Under the pieces are notes generated by a model. It was not told where the DNA came from. It saw only the letters and a program-made list of their open reading frames with translations, and searched no databases. This document shows, in pieces, positions 1-14,589 of a stretch of DNA of 64,000 bases. Where the stretch lies: assembly GCA_035578155.1 (NCBI GenBank), contig JAPWDM010000002.1:35636437-35700436 (forward strand), written 5' to 3'. Numbering within the stretch: the stretch's first letter is position 1; each line of letters begins with the position of its first letter. The position numbers were made by a program, and so were the translations under genes. Source of the DNA: Brachynemurus nebulosus (Eukaryota > Arthropoda > Insecta > Neuroptera > Myrmeleontidae).

Positions 1-84
<84 letters not shown>
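1..84. repeat. (TA)n microsatellite
   Basis: Alternating TA with one short interruption near base 41. It directly precedes the start of the LTR of the gypsy-like element and continues beyond the left edge of the window. Confidence 0.95.
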
Positions 85-88
<4 letters not shown>

Positions 89-1620
89 ACGTGACGTACA
101 ATTTTGTTTCAATCTACATAGAAAGCCTAAATTTTGGAATAAAAAGTTTCTAAAATTCTAAATTGTAAAACTTTTTAAACACCTAGTACATTGGACGGTG
201 GACTTCAGTCGGTATCTGTTATTACGTTGCATTTGGTACGTATCGGACACATACTCATTCGTATTTATTTCATATAATGACATGTTTTGTCAGTATGTAC
301 CCCTATATAGTTAAAAAGTTAGTTTATAAGTTTTGGCTGACAAAAAATAACCCTTTTTTATTCAAAATTTTGTACTCACAACCTCTGGTAATTTTGGTGT
401 AAGGAATTTTCCAGAAATGATTTGCGACAAGTTAAGTTGGTTTGGATTGTTTTAATGGATGGTCTCTGGAAAAAGTGCAAATGATTCAACCCGTATTGAT
501 GGTATTTCGTCTGGCTAATTGGAATTCAAGTTTTAGTCATGAAGATTGACCGAGTAACCGTTCAATTTTCATAGGAATTGGTTCAGTTGTTATAGCATCA
601 AACATCAAATTTCACTAAATGATTCAGATAAGTGAACTCGGATATTGCCAATTCTTTGTCTGTGATAAGTTTCATATGAGTGATAATTGAACTGACTTGT
701 GTGAACATGCGATCTGTTCTAGTTGTGTTTAAATCTTAGTTGGATCATTTTGTAACTTAATGAACAATTTTAATCAAAAACCATATTTTTCAATGTAGAA
801 CTATTTTTAATAGTAAATTAATTTAAACTGGCTTTTCTTCTTTTTTATACTGGCACTATTTTCTTTACTGACTTTTTATTTATCTAATATCTGCTACGAA
901 ATACTAGTTACATTTTCTCAGTAAATTTACCATTTTCTATATTTTTTAAAAAACTGGTTGATCTGTTAACTTTGGGCAAAGCTATCTAATTATTTTTTTT
1001 TTTACTTTTGTTGGTTTTTTTATAGATCTGCGTATATACTAACGGTTGCAAGACTTAACCCGTCCCGAATACAATTAAACTACTCACGTTTTTTTTATTT
1101 CTTTTTTGTAACGATTTATCTTGTACGTACATAAAATTAGTTAACCGCGCGTGATGTTTATTTTTTTATTTTCTTGTCTTTTTTTATTTTATTTTACGTT
1201 TACTGCAGGTTAGCTAATTTTGTATTACTTTAATGGTTGTTGAATTTTTTTATATAACTTTTCTAGTCGAACAACAATATTGTAATTCATTGTTAATTGT
1301 TTAAAACAATTTTATTTATGGCAGTGAACCGACATGAGTTTGTTATTTAATATATGAATTTTAATGTAGTCATTACTAAGGCTGAACTTCATCATTTCAC
1401 GAACCCAAAACCCCTGATATTTCAAAGACCTAAATAAAATTTTATACTCATGCTGTAAACAACTCAAAGATTTTTATTTTTACCTAATATCTTTTCAAAT
1501 TTCAAATATTTAATTTAAATTTCAAATATCTTGTAATTTCAAATATTTTTCTATTTCAGATAATTTCATTCTATTTAAATTTAAATTCATATTTTAATAG
1601 TTTTTTTGTAAAAAAATTTT
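85..1620 (+). mobile_element. 5' LTR of a Ty3/gypsy-like element
   Basis: The left edge reads TGTTACGTGACG, a beginning common in insect gypsy LTRs, and the right edge runs straight into a primer-binding site at 1621. The length of about 1.5 kb is long for this class, so another insertion may be hidden inside. The first 500 or so bases recur inverted at 55497-56219, which fixes the left boundary independently because homology stops at the same TGTTACGTGAC. No matching 3' LTR is seen downstream in this orientation. Confidence 0.7.
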
Positions 1621-1631
1621 TGGCGCCCAAC
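1621..1631 (+). other. Retroelement primer-binding site (tRNA-Lys type)
   Basis: TGGCGCCCAAC is complementary to the 3' end of an insect tRNA-Lys (CCA plus acceptor). The match fades after 11 bases. It abuts the inferred LTR end, as expected for the minus-strand primer site, and the untranslated leader follows to about 2136. Confidence 0.7.
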
Positions 1632-2136
1632 AGAGTAGGCCCAAGTTGTTGAAATAATTTAATAGTTTTTGAACATCGATGAAATTCAGACTTAAAAAAA
1701 TTATCTTGTTTGATTTTTTTTTCTTTTCCGTATTAACCAGATTTTAATTTTAGGTAAAGCTAGTGTTAGTTTGCCAGTTCATTCGCCCAAAAAAACCCGG
1801 AGGTTGGAGAAATTGTGCTTACCTTTAGTCGAAGTTGGTATTTATGTAAAATATTTTATATCATCAGTATTGTAAGTTACCTTAAGTTACTTTAATTTTT
1901 GTTCGTTTCCCTTGGGTATATTTTTTGTATATTTCTTTGGGTAAAATTTTCTTATCTCCGTCATGTCTGTCTCTTTCGTAATTATTTCGTTTATATATTC
2001 TACAAAATTCTATTTTCCTTGCATATGTTTGCAAAATTTTCTCGTCTGTTCGTTTATCCGTCTTTTTCGTAAATTATTATTAAAAAACTATTTCATTTTT
2101 ATTTCGATAAAACGTTTTTTTGTGTGAAATTTGATT

Positions 2137-3230
2137 ATGGACGCTAATCAAAACGTAAGTTTTCTTGGCCTTAAACGTGACGAATTAGTTTACGAAGTTT
2201 TACGGCATGGCAGATCTGCTACTGCTCTTACGCGTAGGCAGAGGACTTCTTTATTAAACTCTGGTTTAGAACCCGACGCAACTTTTGCCCCACTCTTTGT
2301 CGGGGAAATTGAAACTTTACGAGCTAAATATAACCAAATGTGTACTAAGGTCCGTCCGTTTATGGGTAATGAAGACTATGGAATACATACATCTATCTAA
2401 CGAAATCGCGTATGTTCTGCATCGTATCGATTTAGTTAAGAATCTTCGTTATAGAGATGATAATACGGCACCTCTTAGAGAACTAGCAGCGTTGCTTGAG
2501 AGTTCCTTCGTCGATTTAGACAACGAACTTTTAGAACGAACACGTCACGTTAAAGCTAATGTACCGTGTCAGCTCATACCGTAATGCCCGCTTATAACCC
2601 TCCACCTATTTATAAATGGAACGTGAAGTTCTCTGGCATCGGCAACGTGCAGGAATTCATTGATCTCGCGCGTGAACTCGCCGAGGCGCGTCATGTATCG
2701 CATCATGATCTTTTTGTTTCAGCTGTCGACCTGTTCAAGGATAATCACTTAATTGGTACCGTGCTACCAAACCTGATGTTCAGTCTTGAGACCAATTACT
2801 GGACGCTTTGCGTCGTCATTATGGTCTTTCCATCTCTGATGACGCTATTTGGAAGGCCATCTGTAGCGTAAAACAAGGTGCAACTGAACGAACCGTTGAC
2901 CTATTTATCAGGTTGAAGCAACTATTTGCTCGACTAACTGTGCCTCTCAATGATTCACGACAAATCGACATTATCACTGCCTCTATGTCCAGAGATAATG
3001 TCTTACTAGTTTCTATTAGTTTGTGCAACACTATGGATCAATTATACAGCATATGTGCGCGGCTCGATCGTGTCAATTCCGAACATGGGTCATCTCGTGC
3101 TAATAACCCGTCTACGTCTCGTCCGTCAACTAGTAATGTAAAAAAGTTTGTCCGTTTATTTTTCACCCTCAAATGCTTCAATTGCAATGAAGAAGGCCAC
3201 CATTTTCGTAACTGCACAAAACCATAAAAT
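2137..3230 (+). pseudogene. gag: Broken gag of a Ty3/gypsy-like element
   Basis: Coding similarity to an insect Ty3/gypsy Gag runs through three or four overlapping frames: an N-terminal piece from ATG 2137, a piece to about 2584, a capsid-like piece beginning PPIYKWNVKFSG near 2590, and a piece from about 2808 with the LFARLTVPLND region. A CCHC zinc knuckle (C-x2-C-x4-H-x4-C) at 3174-3215 binds nucleic acid in this family. The frames cannot be read as one protein, so it is disabled by at least two frameshifts. It follows the primer-binding site and precedes a protease in normal gag-pol order. Confidence 0.8.
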
Positions 3231-3439
3231 CGTTATTGCGACCGTTGTGCTAACCCTAACGTCACCGTTAGGAGTTGTTCGAAATGTAATACATCTTTAA
3301 GCGCCGATTAGGTCGTCGTTTGGACCGTCGAACGCACCTTAAATTTAATAAATCGGTTCATTCTCTTCGCGCGCAATTCCAAGGAATGGGCATCTTGGTT
3401 AGATACGGTACGTCAATTTTGAAGATAGCAACCTTAGTT

Positions 3440-3936
3440 CGATGTACTCATGTCCTTATGTCAGATTAGTAATTTCCGGACGGAAGGTCTTGAGTTTGTT
3501 AGATTCTGGGGCTTCGATAACAGCCATGAGTTCCAGATTCGTCGATCAAATTAAACACAACCAACCACCTTTGTGTAAAGTTAACCCACATTTACAAATA
3601 ACTGTAGCAAATGGTTCCTGATGTCAGACCTTAGATAAAGCTTTTATATCTTGTCAATTTCACGGTCATACCGCCTCGATACATACTCTAATTGTTGAAG
3701 GTCTCTCCAACAAACTGTTGCTTGGTGTTGATTTTATCAAAAAGTTTGGCATGTCTGTCGACTTTGCCAGCAACCAACATCAAGTCACTAGTTCTGATAT
3801 TTGTTCTCCACAAGTAGAACAATTAACTTGTAGTCAGCAACGACAATTGGAGGACTTGATTAAAGACTTCTGCCTACTGGGCAATTGCCGACAGAGAACG
3901 GGCTACGTTTTATATGAAATTATTAGCGCGGTTTAG
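3440..3936 (+). pseudogene. pol: Retroelement aspartic protease remnant, pol truncated
   Basis: One frame carries LLDSGASITAM (catalytic DSG at 3502-3510) and, further on, LLGVDFI near 3715, the flap and C-terminal signature of retroviral-type aspartic proteases that cut Gag-Pol. An in-frame TGA at 3619-3621 interrupts it. The frame ends at TAG 3934-3936, before any reverse transcriptase motif, so reverse transcriptase, RNase H, integrase and the 3' LTR are missing here. It lies about 200 bp downstream of the zinc knuckle. Confidence 0.8.
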
Positions 3937-4640
3937 TGTTGTGCCGCAGGTTTGACTTGTCGTCGTACTGGCGTACAAGCGCCAATAGTTTAAACAATAA
4001 CTTTCGAAAGAAAACTACACTTGTGGGGGTGCAAACTTTTTACACTTCCTTATAGATACTTATGTATGTCTTTCTAGTAAATATAATTTAAACCCCACTT
4101 TTTATGATTACCGTGAAAAACGTATAAATAATAAATAGAGTAGTGCCATTATGATTTATCATGTGACATAATAACACACACATAGCCTGGATGGTTGGTT
4201 TCCCACTAGGAGCGTAGGAGTTGGCTTTCATAAAAATTTACGTTCAATGACACTGGAAAAAGTGTAATAATTTATAAATTTATAAATAATAATTTCTTAA
4301 AGTACACTCTCTATGCACATATTCCTTTACAGTTGTTGATAATTTTGAAATTTTTATTAGCAAACTTAGTTTAAATATTTAATAAAGTTTTATAGATGTT
4401 AAACACATTCAATACCCTAAGCTCTAAAAACTCGCGATAGCTAAAGTAATTTAAATGGAGTAATTATATTAAAATGGTGAATAAATGTTTTTATACACCG
4501 TTTTAAATACCACTATTGCAATACCCGGCATAACATAGTGAATTTCCCAGGACCTCCTTTTAGATGAGTAACTTCCTGTCACACAGAACAGATATGCACT
4601 TCAGTTCAAAAAATAAATTTTTCAAAATACTTCCAGGCTT
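3937..4640. other. No gene seen; AT-rich
   Basis: Stop-rich in all frames. A degenerate copy of the GCATAACATAG-type end of the 120-bp repeat family is visible near 4516-4540. Nothing else is recognised. Confidence 0.5.
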
Positions 4641-5230
4641 ATAATAATATGCTGTACCCACAATATCGTTCGCGCGACGCGTTGTCGTACGATTTGGTAT
4701 TTCCCATGGGACTGAAACTTTTTCCTGCAGTAAACAGTATCTTAAATGTTGACCCAGGTAATAAGTAGATCACGTTTCATCAAAATGATTTCAGTAGTTT
4801 TCGTACTATCCCATGGGGATGAGACACTTTCCCGCAGTAAACAGTATCCTTAATATTAATCCAGGCGATATGTTATCATTATACCAAATTTCATCCTAAT
4901 TCGTAATTAATATCTTTTGCGCAATGCATGCACATTTTCAAAATGATTTTTGTATTTTTCCGAAGGAAGGAGACACTTTCCTGCAGTAAAAGGTATCTTA
5001 TAAAGGTAGCCAGGTAATAAGTTAACGTCAGATCAAATTTCAATAGTTTTTGCGTAATGCGGGCACATACTCAAAATTTCCTCGAGGAAATGAAACATTC
5101 TCTCACAATAAAAAGTATATTGTATGTTGACCCAAGTAATAAGATATCACCACACCAAATTTCATCAAAATCCGTTTAGTAGTTTTTGCATGATGTGTGA
5201 ACAAATGGACAGACAGATAAACAGGCAGAC
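4640..5230 (+). repeat. Four degenerate tandem units of about 130-150 bp
   Basis: Units share a cttt(cc)tgcagtaaacagtat core, a CCAGGTAATAAG segment and a tail of the type ccaaatttcatcaaaatccg / agtagtttttgc. The last unit ends in a GACAGACAGATAAACAGG tail. This phrase-plus-tail structure is common in dispersed arthropod intron and intergenic repeats. Confidence 0.65.
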
Positions 5231-5364
5231 AAACAAAAAGACATGTACATCGATGTTTTGATATGTACATCAATAACTATTTACAGTGACAGTACAATTT
5301 TCAAAAAATATTCCATGTACAGACACGGTCTCGTTACAGTTTTATTACATGTATAGATAATGAA

Positions 5365-5455
5365 TTCAAAGCAAATTCATACAACAGTCCCAGGCTCAAG
5401 TTCATCATGACAGCTGTTGTAATAGCTAAATTTTTTGTTCGAATATTCGTTAACA
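5365..5455 (-). repeat. Decayed end of the hairpin/(TA)n element family
   Basis: The reverse complement resembles the conserved 90 bp seen at 9000-9096 and 44945-45040 (hairpin, then a segment containing catgac and agtcccgg/ctca). It is badly eroded and has no TA run. Confidence 0.5.
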
Positions 5456-5744
5456 GTCGTTTCGTCATAGACACAAATATAATATGTATGTAGTATTTTT
5501 TTTTATTTTGCACTCCCTAACAAAATAACTTAAAAAATTTCCCTTTTTCAAAAACCTTTCTTTTTACATTTTATGTAAATAACTACATACTTTGGAAAAA
5601 AGTAAATGTACCTGTCAAGGGTTTTAAAAGGGATCAATCATGCATAATGAGTTCAATTCCTTATTGATCAAAACCCTAAACGATAAAAAGAAGAAAACAT
5701 TTACAAAATTCTATGCTATTACATTTGCGGAACCTTATATTTAA

Positions 5745-6176
5745 GGCCCGATCCACACTATAGTGGCGATATCGGTACGCTCCCGCTTCAGTCTCGTTCC
5801 GATATAGTCTTGTTGTGTTCACAGTTCAGTGCTGATACCATGCTGCTACCTATTCGTTCTCTATTCGCATTATAATGCCGGTCCCGGTACGCTCCCAGTT
5901 CGGTCTCAGTTCGATACAAACACTTTTTCACAACAATTAAATGCAAACGGAGCGAAGTGGAATCAAAAAATTGTTCACACTATCAATAAAGGCCTGATAT
6001 CGCTCTTGTAAAATATTATCTGATTGTGAATGGTATTAGTATCGGAACGATGTTGGAGCGAGAGCGTACCGCGACTGATATTAGAGCGGTATCGAAGCGA
6101 GGATGTAAATTCACTCATTGTTGTTTGTGTTTTTATCCAATCGAATCGTGAGCGAAGCTATAATGTGGATCGGGCC
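5745..6176. mobile_element. PIF/Harbinger-like MITE with TAA target duplication
   Basis: The ends read GGCCCGATCCACACTATAG and, reverse-complemented, GGCCCGATCCACATTATAG. TAA is duplicated directly outside at 5742-5744 and 6177-6179. The 432-bp interior has no transposase. The three-base TWA duplication and GGCC start fit PIF/Harbinger; assignment is by these features only. Confidence 0.75.
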
Positions 6177-6179
6177 TAA

Positions 6180-6815
6180 TACGGGTAAATATATGTCTTT
6201 AAGTTGTGAAAAGTACAGGTTGATTGTTTCTAAATGTTTAAATTTTGTTCAAAACTTTTTATAATTCGTTAGCTTGTTGATATGATCAAGTAACAATTTT
6301 CTTACTTGTTCCAAGCATATATAGCGTAATAGGTTTATTACTAATAATTACCTACTCATATAATAGGCATAGGGTATAATAGGTAAATACAACTAAACCT
6401 GTTATAATTATTAGTTCATTCAAGTATAATTCAGGCATTATTCAACATTATTATATCTGAAAATTAGGTACCTTCTCTGTATTATTTAGTATTTCAAATA
6501 CTGCCGTGTAGTAAAGATATGTAGTTTTGTACTACCAGCAAACTGGTTAGTCAATCTAGTCTTTTCGATTATTATCAGTACAGCTTCATCAGTTGATCCA
6601 ATTCCACATATGAACATAGCCATTAAAAGCCCTTGAAAAATCGAGTATTTTCCAAATACTCTCTAGAGACAGAGATACCAAGACGTGTTAAGAAAAGTTT
6701 GTAGAACCTATATTGTAGGTTCTAAGTGATAAATGACATCTCAAACAGTAAGAAAAACTTTTACTGTAAATGTGACATCAATTAGATTTAGTACTTTCAC
6801 GCTTCTAAACACGTA
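6180..6815. other. No gene seen; AT-rich spacer
   Basis: Several imperfect TAATAGG/CCTATTA runs near 6320-6400 and many stops in every frame. Nothing recognised. Confidence 0.5.
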
Positions 6816-8222
6816 AAATACCGCTGTCGCAGCATCTGCATAACATAGCGAATTTCGAAATATTGGGCACTGGCGGATCTCATCTAAGACCTGTATCCAT
6901 TTAAAATAATTCAGCTTTCTAAGAGTGAAAAGATTTTCAAAATCAGTTGAGTAGTTAATTTTTGGCGCTTTTTCGCAAAAGGTGCTTGGCGCATATACCC
7001 ATCTAAACTAGTTTAGCTTTCTAAAAGTAAAAGAGTTTTCAAAATAGGCTAGGTAATTTATTTTTGGTATATTTGGGACCGAAGACCCCGAACGGACTTT
7101 GTACAGCATAGTGCTATCCACCTAAAATAAGTTAGTTCTCTAACAATGAGAAAATATTGAGAATCGGTTCGGTAGCTTATTTCTATCCTATATAATATAG
7201 GATATTTTATCTTTCTAACATTAAAACTATTTTTAAAACCCGTTGTTTCGTTTTCTATGCCGCATTTGCATCCACAGTTGTGGATCTCAGATAACATACT
7301 GTACTTATCTAAAATAGTTTGCCTTTGCAATAGTGAAAAAATTTTCAAAATCAGTCAGTTATTTTATTTTTGACACTTCTGGGTCCCATGGACTTTGATG
7401 GACCTTACATAACGTAATCTATAACTATCTTAAATAGTTTAGCTCTCTAACAGCGAAAAAATTTTCAAAATCGGTCGGTTAGTTTATTTTTGGCGCTTAA
7501 AAGATCCCAGGACTCTGGCCGACCTCATACAACATATAAGCTAAATCCATCTAAAATAGTTTACCTCTGTAATAGTGATAAAATTTTCAAAATCAGTCGG
7601 TTATTGTATTTTTGACACTTTTAGATCCAATGGACCATAGCGGACCTTACATAAGGTAATCTATATCTATCTAAAATAGTTTAGCCAACAGTGAAAAAAT
7701 TTTCAAAATCGGTCGGTTAGTTTATTGTTGACATTTTTGGGTCCCATGGACCTTGGCGGACCTTACATTACGTATTCTATATCTATCTAAAATAGTTTAG
7801 CTCTCTAACAGTGAAAAAATTTTCAAAATCGGTCGGTTAGTTTATTGTTGACATTTTTGGGTCCCATGGACCTTGACGGACCTTACATTACGTATTCTAT
7901 ATCTATCTAAAATAGTTTAGCTCTCTAACAGTGAAAAAATTTTCAATATCGGTCGGTTAGTTTATTGTTGACATTTTTGGGTCCCATGGACCTTGGCGGA
8001 CCTTACATTACGTATTCTATATCTATCTAAAATAGCTTAGCTCTCTAACAGTGAAAAAATTTTCAAAATCGGTCGGTTAGTTTATTTTTAACACTTTTGG
8101 ATCCCATGGACCCTGGCGGACCTTACATTACGTAATCTATATCTGTCTTAAAAATCTAAAATAGCTTAGATCTTTGACAGTGAAAAATTTTCAAAATCGA
8201 TCTAGTTCTTTAAAATTTTTTT
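6816..8222 (+). repeat. Element built of about 120-bp tandem units, copy 1
   Basis: It begins with a block containing GTCGCAGCATCTGCATAACA and continues as about eleven units. Units at 7741, 7861, 7981 and 8101 are exactly 120 bp apart and nearly identical; earlier units are more diverged. Each unit contains GTCCCATGGACC, CTATCTAAAATAG, AACAGTGAAAAAATTTTC and AAAATCGGTCGGTTAG. The right edge (aaaatcgatctagttcttt) recurs at 55455-55496. No coding capacity. Helentron-derived elements can carry internal minisatellites like this, but no replicase is present to confirm the class. Confidence 0.8.
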
Positions 8223-8459
8223 CCTGGCATATAAATATTATTATTATGTTTATTATCTTTCTATAATATTTAATAATATTATATCATGACATTACCTTCA
8301 TAATCTTGTTCATTTAAAATTCAATAAAAAAATTTAAAAAAATCTTCATTACACATGCTTAAAATATCTGGTTAATTTTAACTTAAAAAAATGAGACAGA
8401 AATATGGTAATTATAGTACCTAGATTTTGAATAACTACCGTTTGTTTTACGTAAAAAAA

Positions 8460-8805
8460 ATGAAATGTTATAAGCAACTGAGATAGAAATATAAATTACT
8501 TATTACAATGACAAAGAGAGCAAAATAAGGCAAAAGTGAAAATTACGATTTTCTCGAAAACTACTTAACATAGAAAGAAAATTATAAGAACATTTTCTTC
8601 ATAATTTTTTTTTCCTTTTCAACGATGTAAAAATCGAACTGTCCTATGATAAGATCGAATGATAAAAAATGGCCAGAAAACCTACTTCTGGGCATCCGAC
8701 GTGTCTGGCTAACGAACTTAGGCAAGCCAATTCAGAATCCAGTCCGCACACAAAATTTCATAAGCGTTAGACGTTTCGTTCGAGAGTTATCGTGGGAACA
8801 CATAA

Positions 8806-8880
<75 letters not shown>

Positions 8881-8883
8881 TAT

Positions 8884-8969
<86 letters not shown>

Positions 8970-9096
8970 TTTAGTGAATATCATTTTCGTATTCTAGGGA
9001 CCTCAAAACATATTTCTGCAATAGTCCCGGACTCAGATTGCGTCATGACACCTACTGTAATAGCTGAATTTCGAGTTTTCGAAATTCGCTAAAAGA
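8460..9096 (-). mobile_element. Hairpin/(TA)n element, copy 1
   Basis: On the minus strand it starts at the hairpin TAGCGAATTTCGAAAACTCG near 9096, passes a 60-bp conserved block, a (TA)n tract (about 8811-8966), then a block with CTCTCGAACGAAACG and a variable tail ending near 8460. The same order is found at 51285-51870. Non-coding; apparent ORFs across the TA run are artefacts. Confidence 0.75.
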
Positions 9097-10065
9097 GATT
9101 AGTGCTTACCAGTGGAAACGTTACTTGTGTGTTTTGGATAAATCAGAAACTGAGATAAGTGTTACCGAAAAAAAACAAAGAAACGTAAGGCTTTGAGATT
9201 AACTACATTAACTTTTCATTTTTACGATGTATTTTCCGTCATAAGCTATACATATTTTCATGTCGACAATTCTAATGAAAGAAAATAGTTTGGACTTTCA
9301 TATCCCTTATTATAAATTATTATCGATCTGAATGGGGTATTTGACAGTATCAAAGAAAAGCAATTAAAACAAATTTTAATGAAAATTTATAATAAAAGAC
9401 AGCAATTTATTATGCTAATTCATCTTAACTATCATTATTTGATTTAAAAAAATTTAATTAAAAAAGTAATTTTTTAGCTAAAATCCACGTAAGCAGAAAC
9501 GGACTGTGACGTTGCTTTCTCTTATATTTCAACACTATCACCACTAGTGTCGCTACTTAATTTCCGGTTAGCAAACATAACTATGGAAATTAATCAAAAT
9601 TTAATTAATTTTTTTAAAAATCAACAATTTATTTTCCTAGTTACAGGAAAAATAAATATTTTTTTTTTCTTAGTTACAGGACACCTGTTGCTATCTAGAG
9701 AATGTGACGTAACTGACAGCTAGTAAACGTTTTCGCGCAAATTTTGAGAACAAATACTAAAATAATTTTTTCTAACAATTTTCGGCATTATTTTAAAAAA
9801 TTAAAAACGTATACATGTATAGTACATAAATATGTGTGTTTCAAAATAATTTCCCAAAATTAGTCAAATTCCCCATTGTATTTAGGATTTTGTACACATT
9901 TTAAATGCATGTCCTAGATTGGAAAACGTTCCAGTCAAATTCGACAAATCTGACGAATAGAATTCAATTTAGTATATAGGTGGTTAATAATAAGTAATTT
10001 CATTATAAACTGCAATAAAATGTACTGATTGCAAGTTAATGTCGAATCAACAAGACGTCAATATT
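9097..10065. other. No gene seen
   Basis: AT-rich, all frames closed. Two short poly-T/aaaataaatattt runs near 9640-9670. No element ends could be paired. Confidence 0.5.
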
Positions 10066-11812
<1,747 letters not shown>

Positions 11813-12955
11813 TACTTTTATCTATTTATAACAATAAATATACTAAATACAAGGTAGTACAATAAAATATACGTATAGTATATCTGACGTTACATATATG
11901 ACAGCACTTTAAAACTTTTCTAGTGGCTAAAATTCACAAAATTAATTATTAACCTATGCCAAGATTTAAAACTCGAAACCAGAAACTTAAAATACAAAAA
12001 GATGAAATAAGACAAATGTATATGATAAATGGTGGTACAAAACAAACATCTGTTTTCCAATTTCGAATTTAGATGTAAACTGCGGATATCACGCGAATTT
12101 ATTAATGGCTTCCATTATCAACTTAACTTTACTTCAAAGAATAATATTAAATAAGAAAGATAATCGGCTATAACTATCGGTAGAGAATAACTTTTTTGGC
12201 ATAAAATCGTTTAGCTCGGCGAGAGATAAAAACAAAATAAATAAATGAAATTATCAAAGATAATTTTAACAAGTGCTACAAATTCACATACACAAGATGC
12301 CATTCCAGGATTTCTATCAATTTTCAAGTAAATAATACAAAAGGCGAATTAAATAAATAATAACGTCTGATAGTATTAATTTTTAAATAAAAGTATATTA
12401 ATTGATTGAAGGATTACTTTATGGTATTCCATATTTACAAAAAATTAAACAAATATTTTACTTTATAAAACAAATATAGCGATAAAAAAAATTAACATAA
12501 GAGGAATTTTAAAAATTGGAATAAATTTGGTTAACAGAAAAATAATTAGCATGCACAATAAAAACCACTACGTATAACATTTGATTCATCCAATTTAAAA
12601 ATAGTTATTTATGCAACAAGTACATAATGAGGGACTTTATGAACGAGCCGCGTTAATAAAAAGAGGCGAGACCAAAGCTTTATACAAAGCTTCATGTTCA
12701 ATTGCTAAATTTCCTAATTATCGATAAAAATCTAATTTATAGATCTGATGTCTATATTTTAATTACAAAAATGTATTTTGTATAATATAAAAGAAAGAAA
12801 AAACTATTATAAATGTTAAAATATGCTTGAATTGTTATTGTTATGCATCTGAAATTAATTAAATATTGTAACATTTTTTAGAAGATTCTACAACAATAAT
12901 TGTTAATATTTAAATAAAGAAGAAAAAGTTTATGAAATAAATAGTAATAATAGTA
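11813..12955. other. No gene seen; very AT-rich
   Basis: All frames closed. No repeats of the families listed here could be identified. Confidence 0.5.
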
Positions 12956-13952
12956 AATACACTTGTCGCAGCATCTGCATAACATAACGAATTTCCAACT
13001 TTTGGGCACTGGCGGATCTCATCTAAGACCTGTACCCATTTAAAATAAGAGTAAAAGAATTTTTAAAATCGGCTGGATAATTTATTTTTGGTATTTTTGG
13101 GACCTAAGAATCTGAACGGTTTTTGTACAGCATAGCTGCTATCCATCTAAAATAATTTAGTTCTCTAGCATTGAGAAAATTTTCAGAATCGGTTCGGTAG
13201 CTTATTTCTGGTGTTTCCAGATCTGCAAGATCTCAGTGGACCTCAAAAAATCAGCTCGACCGTATATTCTGGGCGGACCTTATGTAATATAACCTATATT
13301 TATGTATATCTAGGATATTTTACCTGTCTAACAGTAAAAGTATTTTCAAGACCCGTTGTGTAGTCTTGCATTTGCATCTGCAGGACAGTTGTGGATCTCA
13401 GATAACACAACCTGTACCTATCTAAAATAGTTTACCTCTGTAATAGTGAAAAAATTTTCAAAACCGGTCAGTTATTTTATTTTTGACACTTTCGGTTCCC
13501 ATGGACTCTATCGGACCTTACATAACATAATCTATATCTATTTAAAATAGTTTACCTCGCTAACAGTGAAAAAGTTTATGAAAATCGGTCGGTTAGTTTA
13601 TTTTGCACTTTTAAGATTCCCGGACCCTGGCCGACCTCATAGAACATATAAAGTATATTCAACTAAATTGTTTACCTCTGTAACAGTGAAAAAATTCTCA
13701 AACTCGGTCAGTTATTTTATTTTTGACAATTTTTGGTACCATGGACCCTGGCGGATCTTACGTAACGTAATCTATATCTATCTAAAATAGCTTACCTCTC
13801 TAACTGAAAAAATTTTCAAAATCGGTCGGTTATTTTATTTTTGACACTTTTAGATCCCAGGGACTCTGGCGGCGCTCACATAACGTAATTTATATTTGTC
13901 TAAGATAGCTTAGTTCCCTCTCTAACAGTGAAAAAATTTTCAAAATCGGTTC
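12956..13952 (+). repeat. Element of about 120-bp tandem units, copy 2
   Basis: Same start (GTCGCAGCATCTGCATAACA at about 12966) and the same unit vocabulary as copy 1, with about eight units. Its unit near 13245-13380 (cgaccgtatattctgggcgg) shows the uninterrupted form of the site that carries a TA run plus a hAT insertion at 53.9-54.7 kb. Confidence 0.8.
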
Positions 13953-14589
13953 AAAAATACAAACTAAATGGCTATTTCTCTACTAATTGGAAAATTTTGA
14001 TACAAAACTGTCCCAAGCATATTTTTCGTAAATATTAAGAAAATATGTAAATACAATGAAAGGCATTAATAAAGAAATGTGTGTCTTAAGGAATATATGA
14101 CAATCGCCACCACTGACAATCGCCCCAACTGAAAAACTGCGACAATCGCCCCTAAACCATAAATTTGTTTATTCCTGGCTCTATGATATTATATTTGACC
14201 AAATGTTAATAACCACCAGTGACAATCGCCCCCAGTATATTAGCTTGTTTATACCTGGCCGTGTGACTCACTGTGTTGACATCCAACAAGTAGATGTCAA
14301 AAGTAAATTAACTTAATTAACTTAATAATAAATTAATTTTTATCTAACTGACGTCATTTAAAAAGTTATACAGACATATTATGTAAAAAGAAATGCGGCC
14401 TCCTGGACCCGATAGTTAAAGCTGCAACATTTTGGAACTTACAACATTTGTTCTACATTTGTAAGTAACTCCACATTTTAAGTAATTCCACATTTCGTTC
14501 CTTGTATGGATTAGTGATAATTCATATCAACATTCAAATAAAAACATGAGATTTCTGTTTTAGAATATTTGATATATATTTTTTTAATA

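Noticed and set aside
1621..1631. The primer-binding site considered as part of a vertebrate-type retrovirus
   Set aside because: The Gag and protease pattern, LTR start and host context fit an insect Ty3/gypsy element; no envelope gene is present.
4640..5230. Possible CRISPR-like array
   Set aside because: Units are 130-150 bp, degenerate, without spacers, and the DNA is eukaryotic.
6816..8222. Regular 120-bp repeats considered as a coding repeat protein
   Set aside because: All frames have stops in each unit.
8646..8984. ORFs of alternating Tyr-Ile across TA runs (also 32333-32636, 38286-38546, 49663-49893, 51395-51698, 54462-54715)
   Set aside because: Alternating TA encodes Tyr-Ile in every frame without stops; no coding meaning.
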